A DNA stretch of 64,000 bases from Nitratireductor aestuarii (GTDB taxonomy: Bacteria; Pseudomonadota; Alphaproteobacteria; Rhizobiales; Rhizobiaceae): the NCBI RefSeq assembly GCF_014641695.1, contig NZ_BMIF01000004.1:186001-250000 (forward strand), read 5' to 3'. Positions 1-7,466 of the stretch are shown piece by piece. The notes under the pieces are model-generated. The model worked only from the letters and a program-made list of their open reading frames with translations. It was not told the origin of the DNA and did no database searches. The position numbers were made by a program, and so were the translations under genes. How positions within the stretch are numbered: the first letter of the stretch is position 1; each line of letters starts with the position of its first letter.

Positions 1-551
1 AGAATGCCGCGCGCGATATTGCGCAGCGCCTCTCTCCGACCGGGACGCTCCAGCATGTTCAAGACATGGGCCACCATCTGCGGCTTGATGAGTCGCTCCC
101 GCTTCACGAGGCGGTGGAGCAGACGTTCCGCCTCCTCTGGCGTCCGCAGTTCGGGCAAAGCCTCAACGAAGGAATGGTCGATCGAGGTTCCCCAGCCGCC
201 GGGCGCGATCACGGCGATATGGGAGATATCGTCCGGCAGCAGCTTCGCGAGATGCAGGGAGGTCGTTGCACCAAGCGAATGCCCGATGACCGAGAACGGG
301 CGCGGAAGCTCAGCTATTGCCTCAGCCACAGCTCGAGCGAGGATCTCCGGCGAGACTTCGCCCACATCGTTTTCCGCATCACCATGCCCCGGCAGTTCGA
401 TCGCCCAGACACGATGCCGTCCGAACAGCTTAAGCGCGGTCGCGACCCAGGAGTGTCGGTCCGAACCAAAACCGTGAATGAGAAGAACAGGCGAACCCTG
501 GTTTCCACCGAGGTGGAACAGCTTCGCCGGGCTGATTGCTGGTGATGTCAT
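1..551 (-). CDS. alpha/beta hydrolase, 3' end cut off by window edge
   Basis: Reading the minus strand from 551 gives an open frame that runs off the left edge, so only the N-terminal ~183 residues are present. It shows the alpha/beta-hydrolase hallmarks: LLIHGFGSDRHSW (oxyanion region), an ELPGHG turn, and the nucleophile elbow GHSLGA. The His/Asp part of the triad lies outside the window. An ATG at 560 is also in frame; 551 is preferred because GGA sits at a better distance. The gene is divergent from the ABC importer at 781 and shares a 230-bp upstream region with it. It resembles the hydrolase domain of AcoC-type proteins, but the substrate cannot be told. Confidence 0.8.
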   Translation of the reverse strand, partial: MTSPAISPAKLFHLGGNQGSPVLLIHGFGSDRHSWVATALKLFGRHRVWAIELPGHGDAENDVGEVSPEILARAVAEAIAELPRPFSVIGHSLGATTSLHLAKLLPDDISHIAVIAPGGWGTSIDHSFVEALPELRTPEEAERLLHRLVKRERLIKPQMVAHVLNMLERPGRREALRNIARGI

Positions 552-673
552 GTGATGCATTCCGGGAGGATAATGCGCCGGGTATCGGCTCGTACAAAGC
601 AACTGTCAATCTGACGGGATCTGCGACCGGAGGGCGAAAAAATGAGCAGCCGCGCACGCGCGTGTTGCTCCTC

Positions 674-702
674 AAATGTGCACTCAAAAATAATGCACAT
701 TT
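674..702. promoter_or_regulatory. 9-bp inverted repeat, candidate operator
   Basis: AAATGTGCA and TGCACATTT are perfect inverted arms separated by 11 bases, and a further TGTGCA half-site follows at 704-709. The dyad lies between the divergent hydrolase and ABC importer genes, about 80 bp before the importer start. It could bind a dimeric regulator such as a LacI or GntR protein, or fold as a transcript hairpin. No regulator gene is adjacent, so the assignment is inference. Confidence 0.4.
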
Positions 703-780
703 GGTGTGCAATTCCGCTTGCTAAAGCTCGCACGGAATGCTGATATCCGCTCCATAATAAGAACCTTCGAGGGGCTTTCA

Positions 781-1821
781 ATGCTAAAGAGACACTTCCT
801 TTCCCTGATGGCGGCAAGCGTTGTCGCCGGATACAGCCTTTTTGCCGCAGAACCGGCTTCCGCGCAGGCGGCGCCGACCAAGATTGCCTTCACGCTGGAC
901 TGGCGTTTTGAAGGTCCGGCGGCTGGCTTCTTCATGGCCCAGGACAATGGTTACTTCGCCGAGGAAGGCCTGGAAGTCCAGATCGACACCGGCGCAGGCT
1001 CGGTTGAAGTCATTCCCCGTGTGGCCACCGGCACCTACCAGATGGGCTTCGGCGACATCAACTCGCTGATCAAGTTCCTCGACCAGGATCCCACCCAGAA
1101 GGTCAAGGCCATCATGATGATCTATGATGTGCCAACCTTCTCCGTCGTGGGCCGCAAGTCGCTCGGCATCACCAGCGATCCGAAGTCGCTGGAAGGCAAG
1201 AAGCTCGGCGCGCCTACGGGTGACGGCGCCTACGCGCAGTGGCCGGCTTTCGTGAAGGCTGCCAACATCGACACCAGCAACATCACGCTGGAAGGTGTGG
1301 GCTTCCCTGTTCGCGAGCCGATGCTGGCTGAGGGCAAGGTGGATGCGGTGTTCGGCTTCGCCTTCTCCGTGATCCTGAACCTGAAGGCACAGGGCGTGGC
1401 CGATGAAGACATCGTGCCGATCCTTATGGCCGAGAACGGTCTCGACCTCTATGGCAACGCGATCATGGTCAACAAGGACTTCGCCGAAGCCAATCCGGAA
1501 ATCGTGAAAGGCTTCGTTCGGGCGCTCGCCAAGGGTTTCCGCGATGCCGTGAAGGACCCGAAGGCCGGTGCAGAGGCCGTCGTGCAGCGCAACGACATTC
1601 TTGATGTAGCCGTCGAGACGGAGCGCCTCGAGATGGCCAACAACATGAACATCAACACGGCCTATGTGAAGGAAAACGGCATCGGTGGCATCGATAACGA
1701 GCGCATGACGCGCGCCATCGAGCAGCTGACCGTTTCCATGGGCCTCACGGGCAAGGTCAAGCCTGAGGACGTGTTTGACGCGCAGTACCTGCCCCCTGCG
1801 GAAGAGCGCAAGCTCCAGTAA
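781..1821 (+). CDS. ABC transporter substrate-binding protein, NMT1/SsuA-like
   Basis: This 346-residue periplasmic binding protein starts at the ATG at 781, where a typical signal peptide begins (KR, then a hydrophobic stretch, then ASAQA at about residue 28). An upstream in-frame codon at 706 would bury the signal. The mature protein opens with KIAFTLDWRFEGPAAGFF, which matches the NMT1/THI5-like family: a short beta strand, then an aromatic ligand pocket and the FAEEGL segment. Family members bind taurine, sulfonates, nitrate or pyrimidine precursors, and the ligand here cannot be resolved. It is the first gene of a binding protein-ATPase-permease cluster. Confidence 0.9.
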   Translation: MLKRHFLSLMAASVVAGYSLFAAEPASAQAAPTKIAFTLDWRFEGPAAGFFMAQDNGYFAEEGLEVQIDTGAGSVEVIPRVATGTYQMGFGDINSLIKFLDQDPTQKVKAIMMIYDVPTFSVVGRKSLGITSDPKSLEGKKLGAPTGDGAYAQWPAFVKAANIDTSNITLEGVGFPVREPMLAEGKVDAVFGFAFSVILNLKAQGVADEDIVPILMAENGLDLYGNAIMVNKDFAEANPEIVKGFVRALAKGFRDAVKDPKAGAEAVVQRNDILDVAVETERLEMANNMNINTAYVKENGIGGIDNERMTRAIEQLTVSMGLTGKVKPEDVFDAQYLPPAEERKLQ

Positions 1822-1889
1822 CAATAGCAACCAAGGCGAACCCCGACATGCACGTGCCGGGGTTTGTTGTTTCCAAGTACAGGGGTGAA

Positions 1890-2681
1890 ATGTCTGATCC
1901 ATTCGTTCAAATCGACAGGGTCGACCTGCGGTATGGCGGCGCCGGTGGCGTGCTGGCCGTCTCGGACCTGACGCTCTCCGTCAACAAAGGCGAGTTTGCT
2001 GCCGTCGTTGGTCCTTCCGGATGCGGCAAGTCCACCTTGATGCGCCTCGTCACGGGCCTGCACCTGCCACAATCCGGTGCGGTGACGGTCGGCGGGAACC
2101 GTGTGAACAAGCCTGTCTCGATCGCCGGCATGGCCTTCCAGAATCCAACAATGCTGCCCTGGCGCACGACGCTCGACAACATCCTGCTGCCGCTGGAGAT
2201 CGTCGACAAGCACCGCCACCGCCTGCGCAAGCACCGGGCCGAATATGTGGCTAAGGCTGAGAAGCTGCTGGCGACGGTCGGCCTCAAGGGCTTTGGCGAC
2301 AGGTTTCCCTGGCAGCTTTCCGGCGGCATGCAACAGCGTGCGAACCTCTGCCGCGCCCTTATTCACGAGCCCGAACTCCTGATGCTCGACGAGCCGTTCG
2401 GGGCGCTCGATGCCTTTACCCGTGAGGAGCTCTGGTGCGTCATCCGTGACCTGCATGCGGTGTCCGGCGTGACCATCATCCTCGTCACCCATGATCTGCG
2501 CGAGGCGATCTTCCTTGCCGATCGCGTGTTCGTCATGAGCTCCCGTCCCGGGCGTGTGCTGAACGAGCATAGAATTGAATTTCCGCGGCCACGCGAACTC
2601 GACCTGATCTACGATCCGCAGTTCAGCCGAAAGGTTCAGGAGCTGCATAGTGAGATTGCAGATGCGAGGCAGGCCGCATGA
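1890..2681 (+). CDS. ABC transporter ATP-binding protein (SsuB/TauB-like)
   Basis: This 263-residue ATPase powers the importer encoded by its neighbours. Visible motifs are Walker A GPSGCGKST (about residues 45-53), the signature LSGGMQQR, Walker B LLMLDEPFGALD and the switch histidine in VTHDLREA. The start at 1890 is chosen because AGGGGTGAA directly precedes it; the frame is open 14 codons further upstream without a ribosome site. The motif set and length are normal for the nitrate/sulfonate/taurine subfamily. Its stop overlaps the permease start by four bases (ATGA), implying translational coupling. Confidence 0.93.
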   Translation: MSDPFVQIDRVDLRYGGAGGVLAVSDLTLSVNKGEFAAVVGPSGCGKSTLMRLVTGLHLPQSGAVTVGGNRVNKPVSIAGMAFQNPTMLPWRTTLDNILLPLEIVDKHRHRLRKHRAEYVAKAEKLLATVGLKGFGDRFPWQLSGGMQQRANLCRALIHEPELLMLDEPFGALDAFTREELWCVIRDLHAVSGVTIILVTHDLREAIFLADRVFVMSSRPGRVLNEHRIEFPRPRELDLIYDPQFSRKVQELHSEIADARQAA

Positions 2682-3493
2682 GTGAGAAGGTTATCGAAAC
2701 GGCCCCCGCGTCAGGCCTGCCGAAGTCCAGGATCAACTGGATCGCGCTTGCGCCGTGGCTCTACACCATCGCCTTCTTTCTGATCTGGGAAGCGGTTGTG
2801 CGGGCGTTTGGCATACGTCCCACCATTCTGCCGGCCCCCTCAGCTATCTGGGGAGCCCTGATCCAATATTGGCCCGCCATCCAGCGCCACTCGATCCAGA
2901 CCCTGTTCACCACGACGCTGGGCTTCGGCCTTGCCGTCGTCGCCGGGCTCGCACTCGGGCTTCTGGTAGGCTGGTCACGGGTCATTTACGCCGGCCTTTA
3001 CCCGCTCATGGTGGGCTTCAACGCCATCCCGAAGGTCGCTGTGGTTCCGATCCTGGTGATCTGGTTCGGTATCGGCACCATCCCGGCCGTGCTCACTGCC
3101 TTCCTGATCGCCTTTTTCCCGATCGTCGTGAACGTCGCCACAGGCCTTGCGACCATCGAACCGGAGACGGAAGACGTGCTGCGCGCGCTCGGCGCACGGA
3201 AGATGGACATCATGCTGAAGGTGGGTATCCCGCGCTCGATGCCATATTTCTTCGGCTCGCTGAAGATTGCGGTGACACTCGCCTTCGTCGGCTCGGTGAT
3301 TTCCGAAACCATCGCCGCAAACTCCGGCCTTGGCTACATGATGGCCGCCGCGCAGAGCCAGTTTAACGTGCCACTCGTCTTCGCCGGCCTCATCATGCTG
3401 GCCGTGGAAGGCATCGCCATGTACGCCCTGATGGCATGGATCGAGCAGCGCATGACCGGCTGGGCTCATCGCAGCCAGTTGGCGAACACGTAG
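2678..3493 (+). CDS. ABC transporter permease (SsuC/TauC-like)
   Basis: This 271-residue inner-membrane protein has about six predicted hydrophobic helices and the EAA loop of BPD-type permeases (TEDVLRALGARKMD...GIPRSMP, near residues 165-187), where the ATPase docks. It overlaps the ATPase gene by four bases. The N-terminal FFLIWEAVVRAFGI and ILPAPSAI are typical of SsuC/TauC/NrtB relatives. The substrate is set by the binding protein and is unknown. Confidence 0.93.
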   Translation: MSEKVIETAPASGLPKSRINWIALAPWLYTIAFFLIWEAVVRAFGIRPTILPAPSAIWGALIQYWPAIQRHSIQTLFTTTLGFGLAVVAGLALGLLVGWSRVIYAGLYPLMVGFNAIPKVAVVPILVIWFGIGTIPAVLTAFLIAFFPIVVNVATGLATIEPETEDVLRALGARKMDIMLKVGIPRSMPYFFGSLKIAVTLAFVGSVISETIAANSGLGYMMAAAQSQFNVPLVFAGLIMLAVEGIAMYALMAWIEQRMTGWAHRSQLANT

Positions 3494-3509
3494 TTCAAAG
3501 TGAACTTAA

Positions 3510-3545
3510 CGCCCCCATGCTGAGATCATTCCGGCATGAGGGGCG
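3510..3545 (+). terminator. hairpin downstream of the ABC importer
   Basis: CGCCCCCATGC pairs with GCATGAGGGGCG with one bulged base, and the loop is 13 bases. The hairpin begins 17 bases after the permease stop, as expected for an operon end. There is no run of T after it, so it may be a transcript-end stabiliser rather than an intrinsic terminator. Confidence 0.4.
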
Positions 3546-3628
3546 GTTCGGAAAAACCACCTGCAGATAGCGGTTATGGCAAACCTGGCGCCTATTTCGC
3601 CTGGCAGATGCCCCTACTCCTCGCGGTT

Positions 3629-3787
3629 CTAGCCGCGCGGTGAGAGGTAGCACTGGAACGAGAATGTATCGCAACCCTTTGACACATAGGTCGGATTGCG
3701 GTGGCTCATCGAGGCGTTGATGGCCAGAGACAATGTGGCGGCGAGGCAAACAGCACTCAGCGAGATAAAGAGTATCGACTTAACCAT
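3629..3787 (-). CDS. small membrane or exported peptide, hypothetical
   Basis: This 52-residue frame starts MVKSILFISLS at 3787, preceded by a good ribosome site (AAAAGGGGATAGTC). It has a single hydrophobic segment (about residues 4-22) and a polar tail with the pair CDTFSFQC. It could be an anchored or secreted peptide with one disulfide. The frame is open 23 codons further upstream but without a signal. I do not recognise a family. It stands alone between the ABC importer and the DUF6969 gene. Confidence 0.45.
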   Translation of the reverse strand: MVKSILFISLSAVCLAATLSLAINASMSHRNPTYVSKGCDTFSFQCYLSPRG

Positions 3788-4027
3788 GACTATCCCCTTT
3801 TCAATGCTGGTTAGATAGCCAATGGAAGCAGAACCAACCCTGAATGGAGCATTCATCTATGGTTCAGCTTCCTTACCAGCCGTCCGATTCACGGCTCCAA
3901 TGGTAACCAGATAGAAAAGAGATCCCAATAAAATAATGTGTATCGCTGTTGTACTATCAGCGTTCAGCAGCAAACAGATCGTCTTCTACAGCATAGTGAG
4001 CGAAAAACAGAGACCGCTTGAGGCGAG

Positions 4028-4639
4028 CTAGCCAAGACCGAGGCTTGTTGCCTTCGCTTTCAGATCGGCGCGGATTTCTGAGGTCACTTCGAGAGAGCGA
4101 TCCTCCAGGATGTCGATGCCCTGTGGCGCCTTGTGCGCAGCCAGCGCGACGTCCCGTTCCCGGATCAACTGCCGTATTTCCGGCGCATAGGCACGCAGGA
4201 TCGCCGAGAGCCAGCGATTGACCAGATAGGACGGCCGCGGCATCTGCATATCAAAGCGCGGCAGGAGCGAGATCAGGGTTTCGGCATCGGCGCGCTGATC
4301 GGCAACGACCCACTGGTTCACCGTAAACAGCCGCACCAACCTGCCATAGGCATCCACGCCAACCGCTACCAGATGGTGGATTGGCCCCTCCCCGCCCTGC
4401 GGCCGCAGAAAGCAATGGAAGTGACCGTGTTCGCCGCGATCAGCAGAGGTATCGTGGCAATGATAGTACCATTGCGCTCCGCTTTCGGGATCGTAGACGT
4501 CACCCGGCGGATAGTGGGACCACAGCTCAACCGCTGGGGCGTCCCGCAGCGTTTCCAGAACAACGTTCTGGCTGCCCTTGGCGAGGATCTGCTCGCAGAA
4601 CAGGGCCTCACGGATCGTTTGCTGCAGGTCTTCTTCCAT
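4028..4639 (-). CDS. DUF6969-like protein
   Basis: This 203-residue protein has no signal peptide. The most striking feature is WYYHCHDTSADRGEHGHFHCF (about residues 56-76), a cluster of His, Cys, Asp and Glu that looks like a metal or catalytic site. It resembles the DUF6969 family, whose function is unknown to me; the family name is from memory. The start at 4639 is preferred because TAGGAATCTG precedes it and because it lies 10 bases after the stop of the Pro-Cys repeat gene. That spacing implies one operon and perhaps a joint role. The C-terminal third is helical and charged. A long opposite-strand frame (4133-5200) is a shadow. Confidence 0.7.
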   Translation of the reverse strand: MEEDLQQTIREALFCEQILAKGSQNVVLETLRDAPAVELWSHYPPGDVYDPESGAQWYYHCHDTSADRGEHGHFHCFLRPQGGEGPIHHLVAVGVDAYGRLVRLFTVNQWVVADQRADAETLISLLPRFDMQMPRPSYLVNRWLSAILRAYAPEIRQLIRERDVALAAHKAPQGIDILEDRSLEVTSEIRADLKAKATSLGLG

Positions 4640-4649
4640 CAGATTCCTA

Positions 4650-5135
4650 CTACTGGGGCTGAGCAGCACAGGGCGCTGCAGCGCAAGGTGCTACAATGGG
4701 AGCTGCAGAGCAAGGGTTTGCTGGTGCGGGCGCAGCAGAGCAAGGTGAGTAGGCGGCGCAGGGTGCAGCCGAACACGGAGAAGCCGCTGGAGCCGGCGCG
4801 GCGGAGCAAGGCGAGTTGGCTGCGCATGGGGCTGCCGAACAGGGGGACGCGGCGCAGGGAGCCGCAGAGCATGGAGAATACGCCGCACATGGTGCGGCAG
4901 CACATGGAGCAGCTGCGCACGGGCTCGCACTACAAGGATTCGCGCTACAGGGGCTCGCACTGCAAGGGCTGGCGCTACAGGGGTTGGCACTGCAGGGATT
5001 GCTGCTCGCGGGAACAGCCGGCGCTGCGGCGCGGGGCTGCGGTGCAGGCGCGCGGTGCGTGTAGTGGTCCGCGGCAACTGCAACAGTCGCAACAGCGAAG
5101 GCCGCACCAAACAGAAGGGTATTCTTGTTACTCAT
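4650..5135 (-). CDS. periplasmic Pro-Cys repeat protein (19 Cys)
   Basis: This 161-residue protein starts MSNKNTLLFGAAFAVATV at 5135, after AGGACAAT. The hydrophobic N-terminus ending VAVAA looks like a signal peptide or anchor. After a Pro/Ala linker (residues ~30-44), the rest is tandem short repeats of the form [N/S/A]PC[S/A]A. By count there are 19 cysteines, every one preceded by proline and none outside the repeats. The only other residues in the repeats are Ala, Ser, Asn, Pro, Tyr and a few Gln/Ile/Val. Such density suggests thiophilic metal binding (Cu, Cd, Zn) or a substrate for modification. No known family is recognised. It is followed 10 bases later by the DUF6969-like gene. Confidence 0.75.
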   Translation of the reverse strand: MSNKNTLLFGAAFAVATVAVAADHYTHRAPAPQPRAAAPAVPASSNPCSANPCSASPCSASPCSANPCSASPCAAAPCAAAPCAAYSPCSAAPCAASPCSAAPCAANSPCSAAPAPAASPCSAAPCAAYSPCSAAPAPANPCSAAPIVAPCAAAPCAAQPQ

Positions 5136-5215
5136 ATTGTCCTGTCCCCGCCGGAACACAGTCTCGAACCGTCCCGTGCACTACATCCGTTCAGTTCTGA
5201 TCATTCAACGTGACA

Positions 5216-5246
5216 GGACCGACACTGAGTAGCTCAGTGTCGGTCC
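5216..5246 (-). terminator. 14-bp perfect hairpin after the sulfurtransferase gene
   Basis: GGACCGACACTGAG and CTCAGTGTCGGTCC form a perfect 14-bp stem with a 3-base loop, 20 bases beyond the sulfurtransferase stop on the minus strand. No T-run follows on that strand. It also lies 80 bases before the Pro-Cys repeat gene start, so it may separate the two transcription units or form part of that leader. Confidence 0.6.
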
Positions 5247-5266
5247 CGAATTTATCGGCAGTTCGA

Positions 5267-6181
5267 TTACTGCTGGATCGGACGAGCAGGATCTGCAGCC
5301 CACTCCGCCATGGAACCATCGTACATGCGGGTGTTCTTATTGCCCAGAACCTCGCTCAGCGCAAACCAAGGAATGGAAGCCCAGTGGCCGGTGTTGCAGA
5401 AGGTGATGTTCTCGTCATCCAGGTTGAAACCAGCTTCTCGGACGAGGGCTTCGACCTTCTCGCGGTTGGCGAAGGAGGCATTCTGCGCATCATAGAGCTT
5501 GCTGTGCTCGATGTTGATCGCGCCAGGGATCGTGCCCGCAGCGCGAACAACCGGGCTCTTCGACTTGCCCTGGTACTGCTCGGCCGGACGGCCGTCCACG
5601 AGTTTCACACCGCTCTTCAGCGCCTGCTCAACGTCAGCCGTGGTGGCAAGATACTTCTCGCTCACCTTGGCGGAGAACTTGACCGGCTCCGGCTTTACCG
5701 GATCGGTGCTCACCTCGCCCTTGGCTGCTTCCCAGCCGCGATAGCCACCGTCGAGGATCGACACGGCATCGTGGCCGAGGGTCTTGAAGGTCCAATAGAT
5801 GCGGGTCGCACCGCCGAACTCGCTCGAATCCTTGCCTGCCGGGACAATAACAACGTGGTCATCGCTGTCGATGCCGAGGCTGCCGATCAGCGCCTCGATG
5901 TTCTCCAGCGGCGGAAGCTGGCCGGGCACGCCCTGCACTTCCGTGCGCCAACCGGCGGCGCTGTAAGGAGCGTTGATCGCACCAGGGATGTGACCCTGCT
6001 CGTATGGGTTCACCTTCTCCACCGCGTCACGGACGTCGAGAACGACAAGGGAGTCATTGTTGAGGTTCTGCTGCAGCCATGCAGCATCAACCAGCGGCTG
6101 GTCAGTGAGCCGCTCCGCAGAAGCTGCGCCAACGAGAGCAAAGCTAGCCACAAGTGCAAGGGCAGGAATTAGGGCACGCAT
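5267..6181 (-). CDS. sseA: periplasmic thiosulfate/3-mercaptopyruvate sulfurtransferase (two-domain rhodanese)
   Basis: This 304-residue exported sulfurtransferase starts at 6181, where MRALIPALALVASFALVGAASA forms a clear signal peptide and GGAGG precedes at the right distance. It has two rhodanese domains. The N-terminal one (about residues 30-150) carries VVLDVRDAVE and EGHIPGA-like motifs but no cysteine. The C-terminal one has the active-site loop CNTGHWAS, which carries the persulfide. The family transfers sulfane sulfur from thiosulfate or mercaptopyruvate to thiol or cyanide acceptors, here in the periplasm. Many SseA enzymes are cytoplasmic, so the signal peptide is notable next to a periplasmic cysteine-rich protein. 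The symbol is by similarity only. Confidence 0.85.
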   Translation of the reverse strand: MRALIPALALVASFALVGAASAERLTDQPLVDAAWLQQNLNNDSLVVLDVRDAVEKVNPYEQGHIPGAINAPYSAAGWRTEVQGVPGQLPPLENIEALIGSLGIDSDDHVVIVPAGKDSSEFGGATRIYWTFKTLGHDAVSILDGGYRGWEAAKGEVSTDPVKPEPVKFSAKVSEKYLATTADVEQALKSGVKLVDGRPAEQYQGKSKSPVVRAAGTIPGAINIEHSKLYDAQNASFANREKVEALVREAGFNLDDENITFCNTGHWASIPWFALSEVLGNKNTRMYDGSMAEWAADPARPIQQ

Positions 6182-6405
6182 TGGAACATCCTCCAAACTA
6201 AAAGTTGCCCGAGCATAGCAGGGGCTTTTCAATTGAGAGGACCCAACCGCACTAGCGCGCGCCTACCGAGCGGAAATTATTTTCGCATTTCAAGCGAGCT
6301 TGAGAATGATGGCCTATGACGTGCGAAAAAGCATCTCCGAAAGCGAGAGAGGGACAGCAGATCTTAGGCAAAGTTCCCCCGGCCCGACAGCCAGACTTTG
6401 CAAAG

Positions 6406-6442
6406 AAAAATGGCTACAGCCGGATGGACTGCAGCCATTTTT
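6406..6442 (-). terminator. intrinsic terminator, A/T-flanked hairpin
   Basis: AAAAATGGCT and AGCCATTTTT are a perfect 10-bp stem, with an inner CAG/CTG pairing. The arms end in A5/T5, so the structure can terminate on either strand. It sits 69 bases after the porin-like gene stop at 6511 and most likely ends that transcript. Confidence 0.7.
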
Positions 6443-6510
6443 CACTTCAAGAAAGCAAGACCGCAATCGCGCCGCTTGGGAGCCGCGGTCTGTCTTTGGT
6501 CCTGCCAGCC

Positions 6511-7125
6511 TCAGAACTTGACCGAGATACCGGCGCCGATGGTGTGTCCCTTGTACCCAACGGACTGCTTGTTACCATCGATCATGTAATCACGGCTCTT
6601 CAGTTTCATGTAGTGGTAGGACACACGTGTGCTGACATTGTCCGTCAGGGCATATTCAATGCCGCCGCCAACGGTGTAGCCCATGTGTGTGCCGGTCTTG
6701 GAACCAGCGCGGATGCGGCCAACCACAACACCACCGTCTACATAAGGAAGCACGCGGTCGAAAGCACGGCCTGCGCGAACACGGAGAGAACCGTGGTTCT
6801 TCAGCGATACTACGCCCTTCTTCCCCTTCACCATGTTGCCATCAGCTTCCACGCCGACAACCCAGTTGTCCGGGGTCTGGTGGTTATAACCAGCGTGAAC
6901 GCCACCGGTAATGGCGCCGCGCTTGAAGCTCTTGACGCCTGAAAGCGTCTCGTTCTCAACAACACCACCAAGCGAGCCACCGACATAGGCACCCGACCAG
7001 TCATGCTGCTGCGTCACACCCGAAATGGGGGCAATATCGCTCCCATACCCCGCGTCAGCAGCATTGGCCACCCCAAGGGTAACAGTGGAAATAATAATCG
7101 CAGAAAAAATGCAAGTAAGTTTCAT
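6511..7125 (-). CDS. Omp25/31-like outer-membrane beta-barrel protein
   Basis: This 204-residue protein has a signal peptide (about residues 1-22, ending ANAADA). The body begins HDWSGAYVGGSLGG, the usual first strand of Brucella/Rhizobium Omp25/31-type barrels. It then alternates short amphipathic strands with glycine turns (GGVHAGYNHQT, VVGVEADGN, LRVRAGRAFDRVLPYVDGGVVVGR) and ends with the C-terminal aromatic KF typical of barrels inserted by BAM. The family forms small 8-stranded barrels that link or shape the outer membrane. It is a clear paralogue of the gene at 7467-8150, which lies upstream in the same orientation. Confidence 0.88.
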   Translation of the reverse strand: MKLTCIFSAIIISTVTLGVANAADAGYGSDIAPISGVTQQHDWSGAYVGGSLGGVVENETLSGVKSFKRGAITGGVHAGYNHQTPDNWVVGVEADGNMVKGKKGVVSLKNHGSLRVRAGRAFDRVLPYVDGGVVVGRIRAGSKTGTHMGYTVGGGIEYALTDNVSTRVSYHYMKLKSRDYMIDGNKQSVGYKGHTIGAGISVKF

Positions 7126-7466
7126 CTAAATATTCCTTTAACCTTGAAATAGAAATATCGCTATTAACCTTATAACGTAGCACATTGCAACTGCGACTGT
7201 TTATTTTCTATAGATTAATTTAGAACTGTATTCTTTTGTACTGTTTCCATCTGTTCTGTTTTTTCTTCAACTTTAGAGCATAGAGCGCAGTGCTTGACAT
7301 TGTTTGCGCAATCATGGGGCGCAGCGCTACCGGCACATAGAAAGGCCGCGGCACGGGACCGCGACCCTTTCTGCCAGACCGTAAATTATCGCGCATGTAC
7401 TCTTGGCGCGTTAAACCAGTTCAGAATTCCACAGAAACTCTGAACTGTTCTATTAGAGGCTTGCGA
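7126..7466. other. AT-rich intergenic region between the two porin paralogues
   Basis: These 341 bases hold no credible gene. The half nearest the downstream porin (7126-7280) is AT-rich and must carry its promoter. At 7339-7372, AGAAAGG-CCGCGG and CCGCGA-CCCTTTCT form an imperfect hairpin that may end the upstream porin transcript. TTGACATTG at 7293 points rightward and has no gene to serve. Confidence 0.5.

Noticed and set aside
784..1902. 372-codon open frame on the minus strand
   Set aside because: Mirror of the substrate-binding protein gene, His/Arg-rich and without motifs.
4816..5064. Short tandem DNA repeats resembling a CRISPR array
   Set aside because: The repeats are irregular, 9-18 bases long, have no spacers and lie in frame with the Pro-Cys coding repeats.
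4133..5200. 355-residue open frame on the plus strand, and a smaller one at 4816-5064 with LALQG repeats
   Set aside because: Both are antisense reflections of the Pro-Cys repeat and DUF6969-like genes, which have signal peptide, ribosome sites and sensible composition; the plus-strand products are Arg-rich and without motifs.
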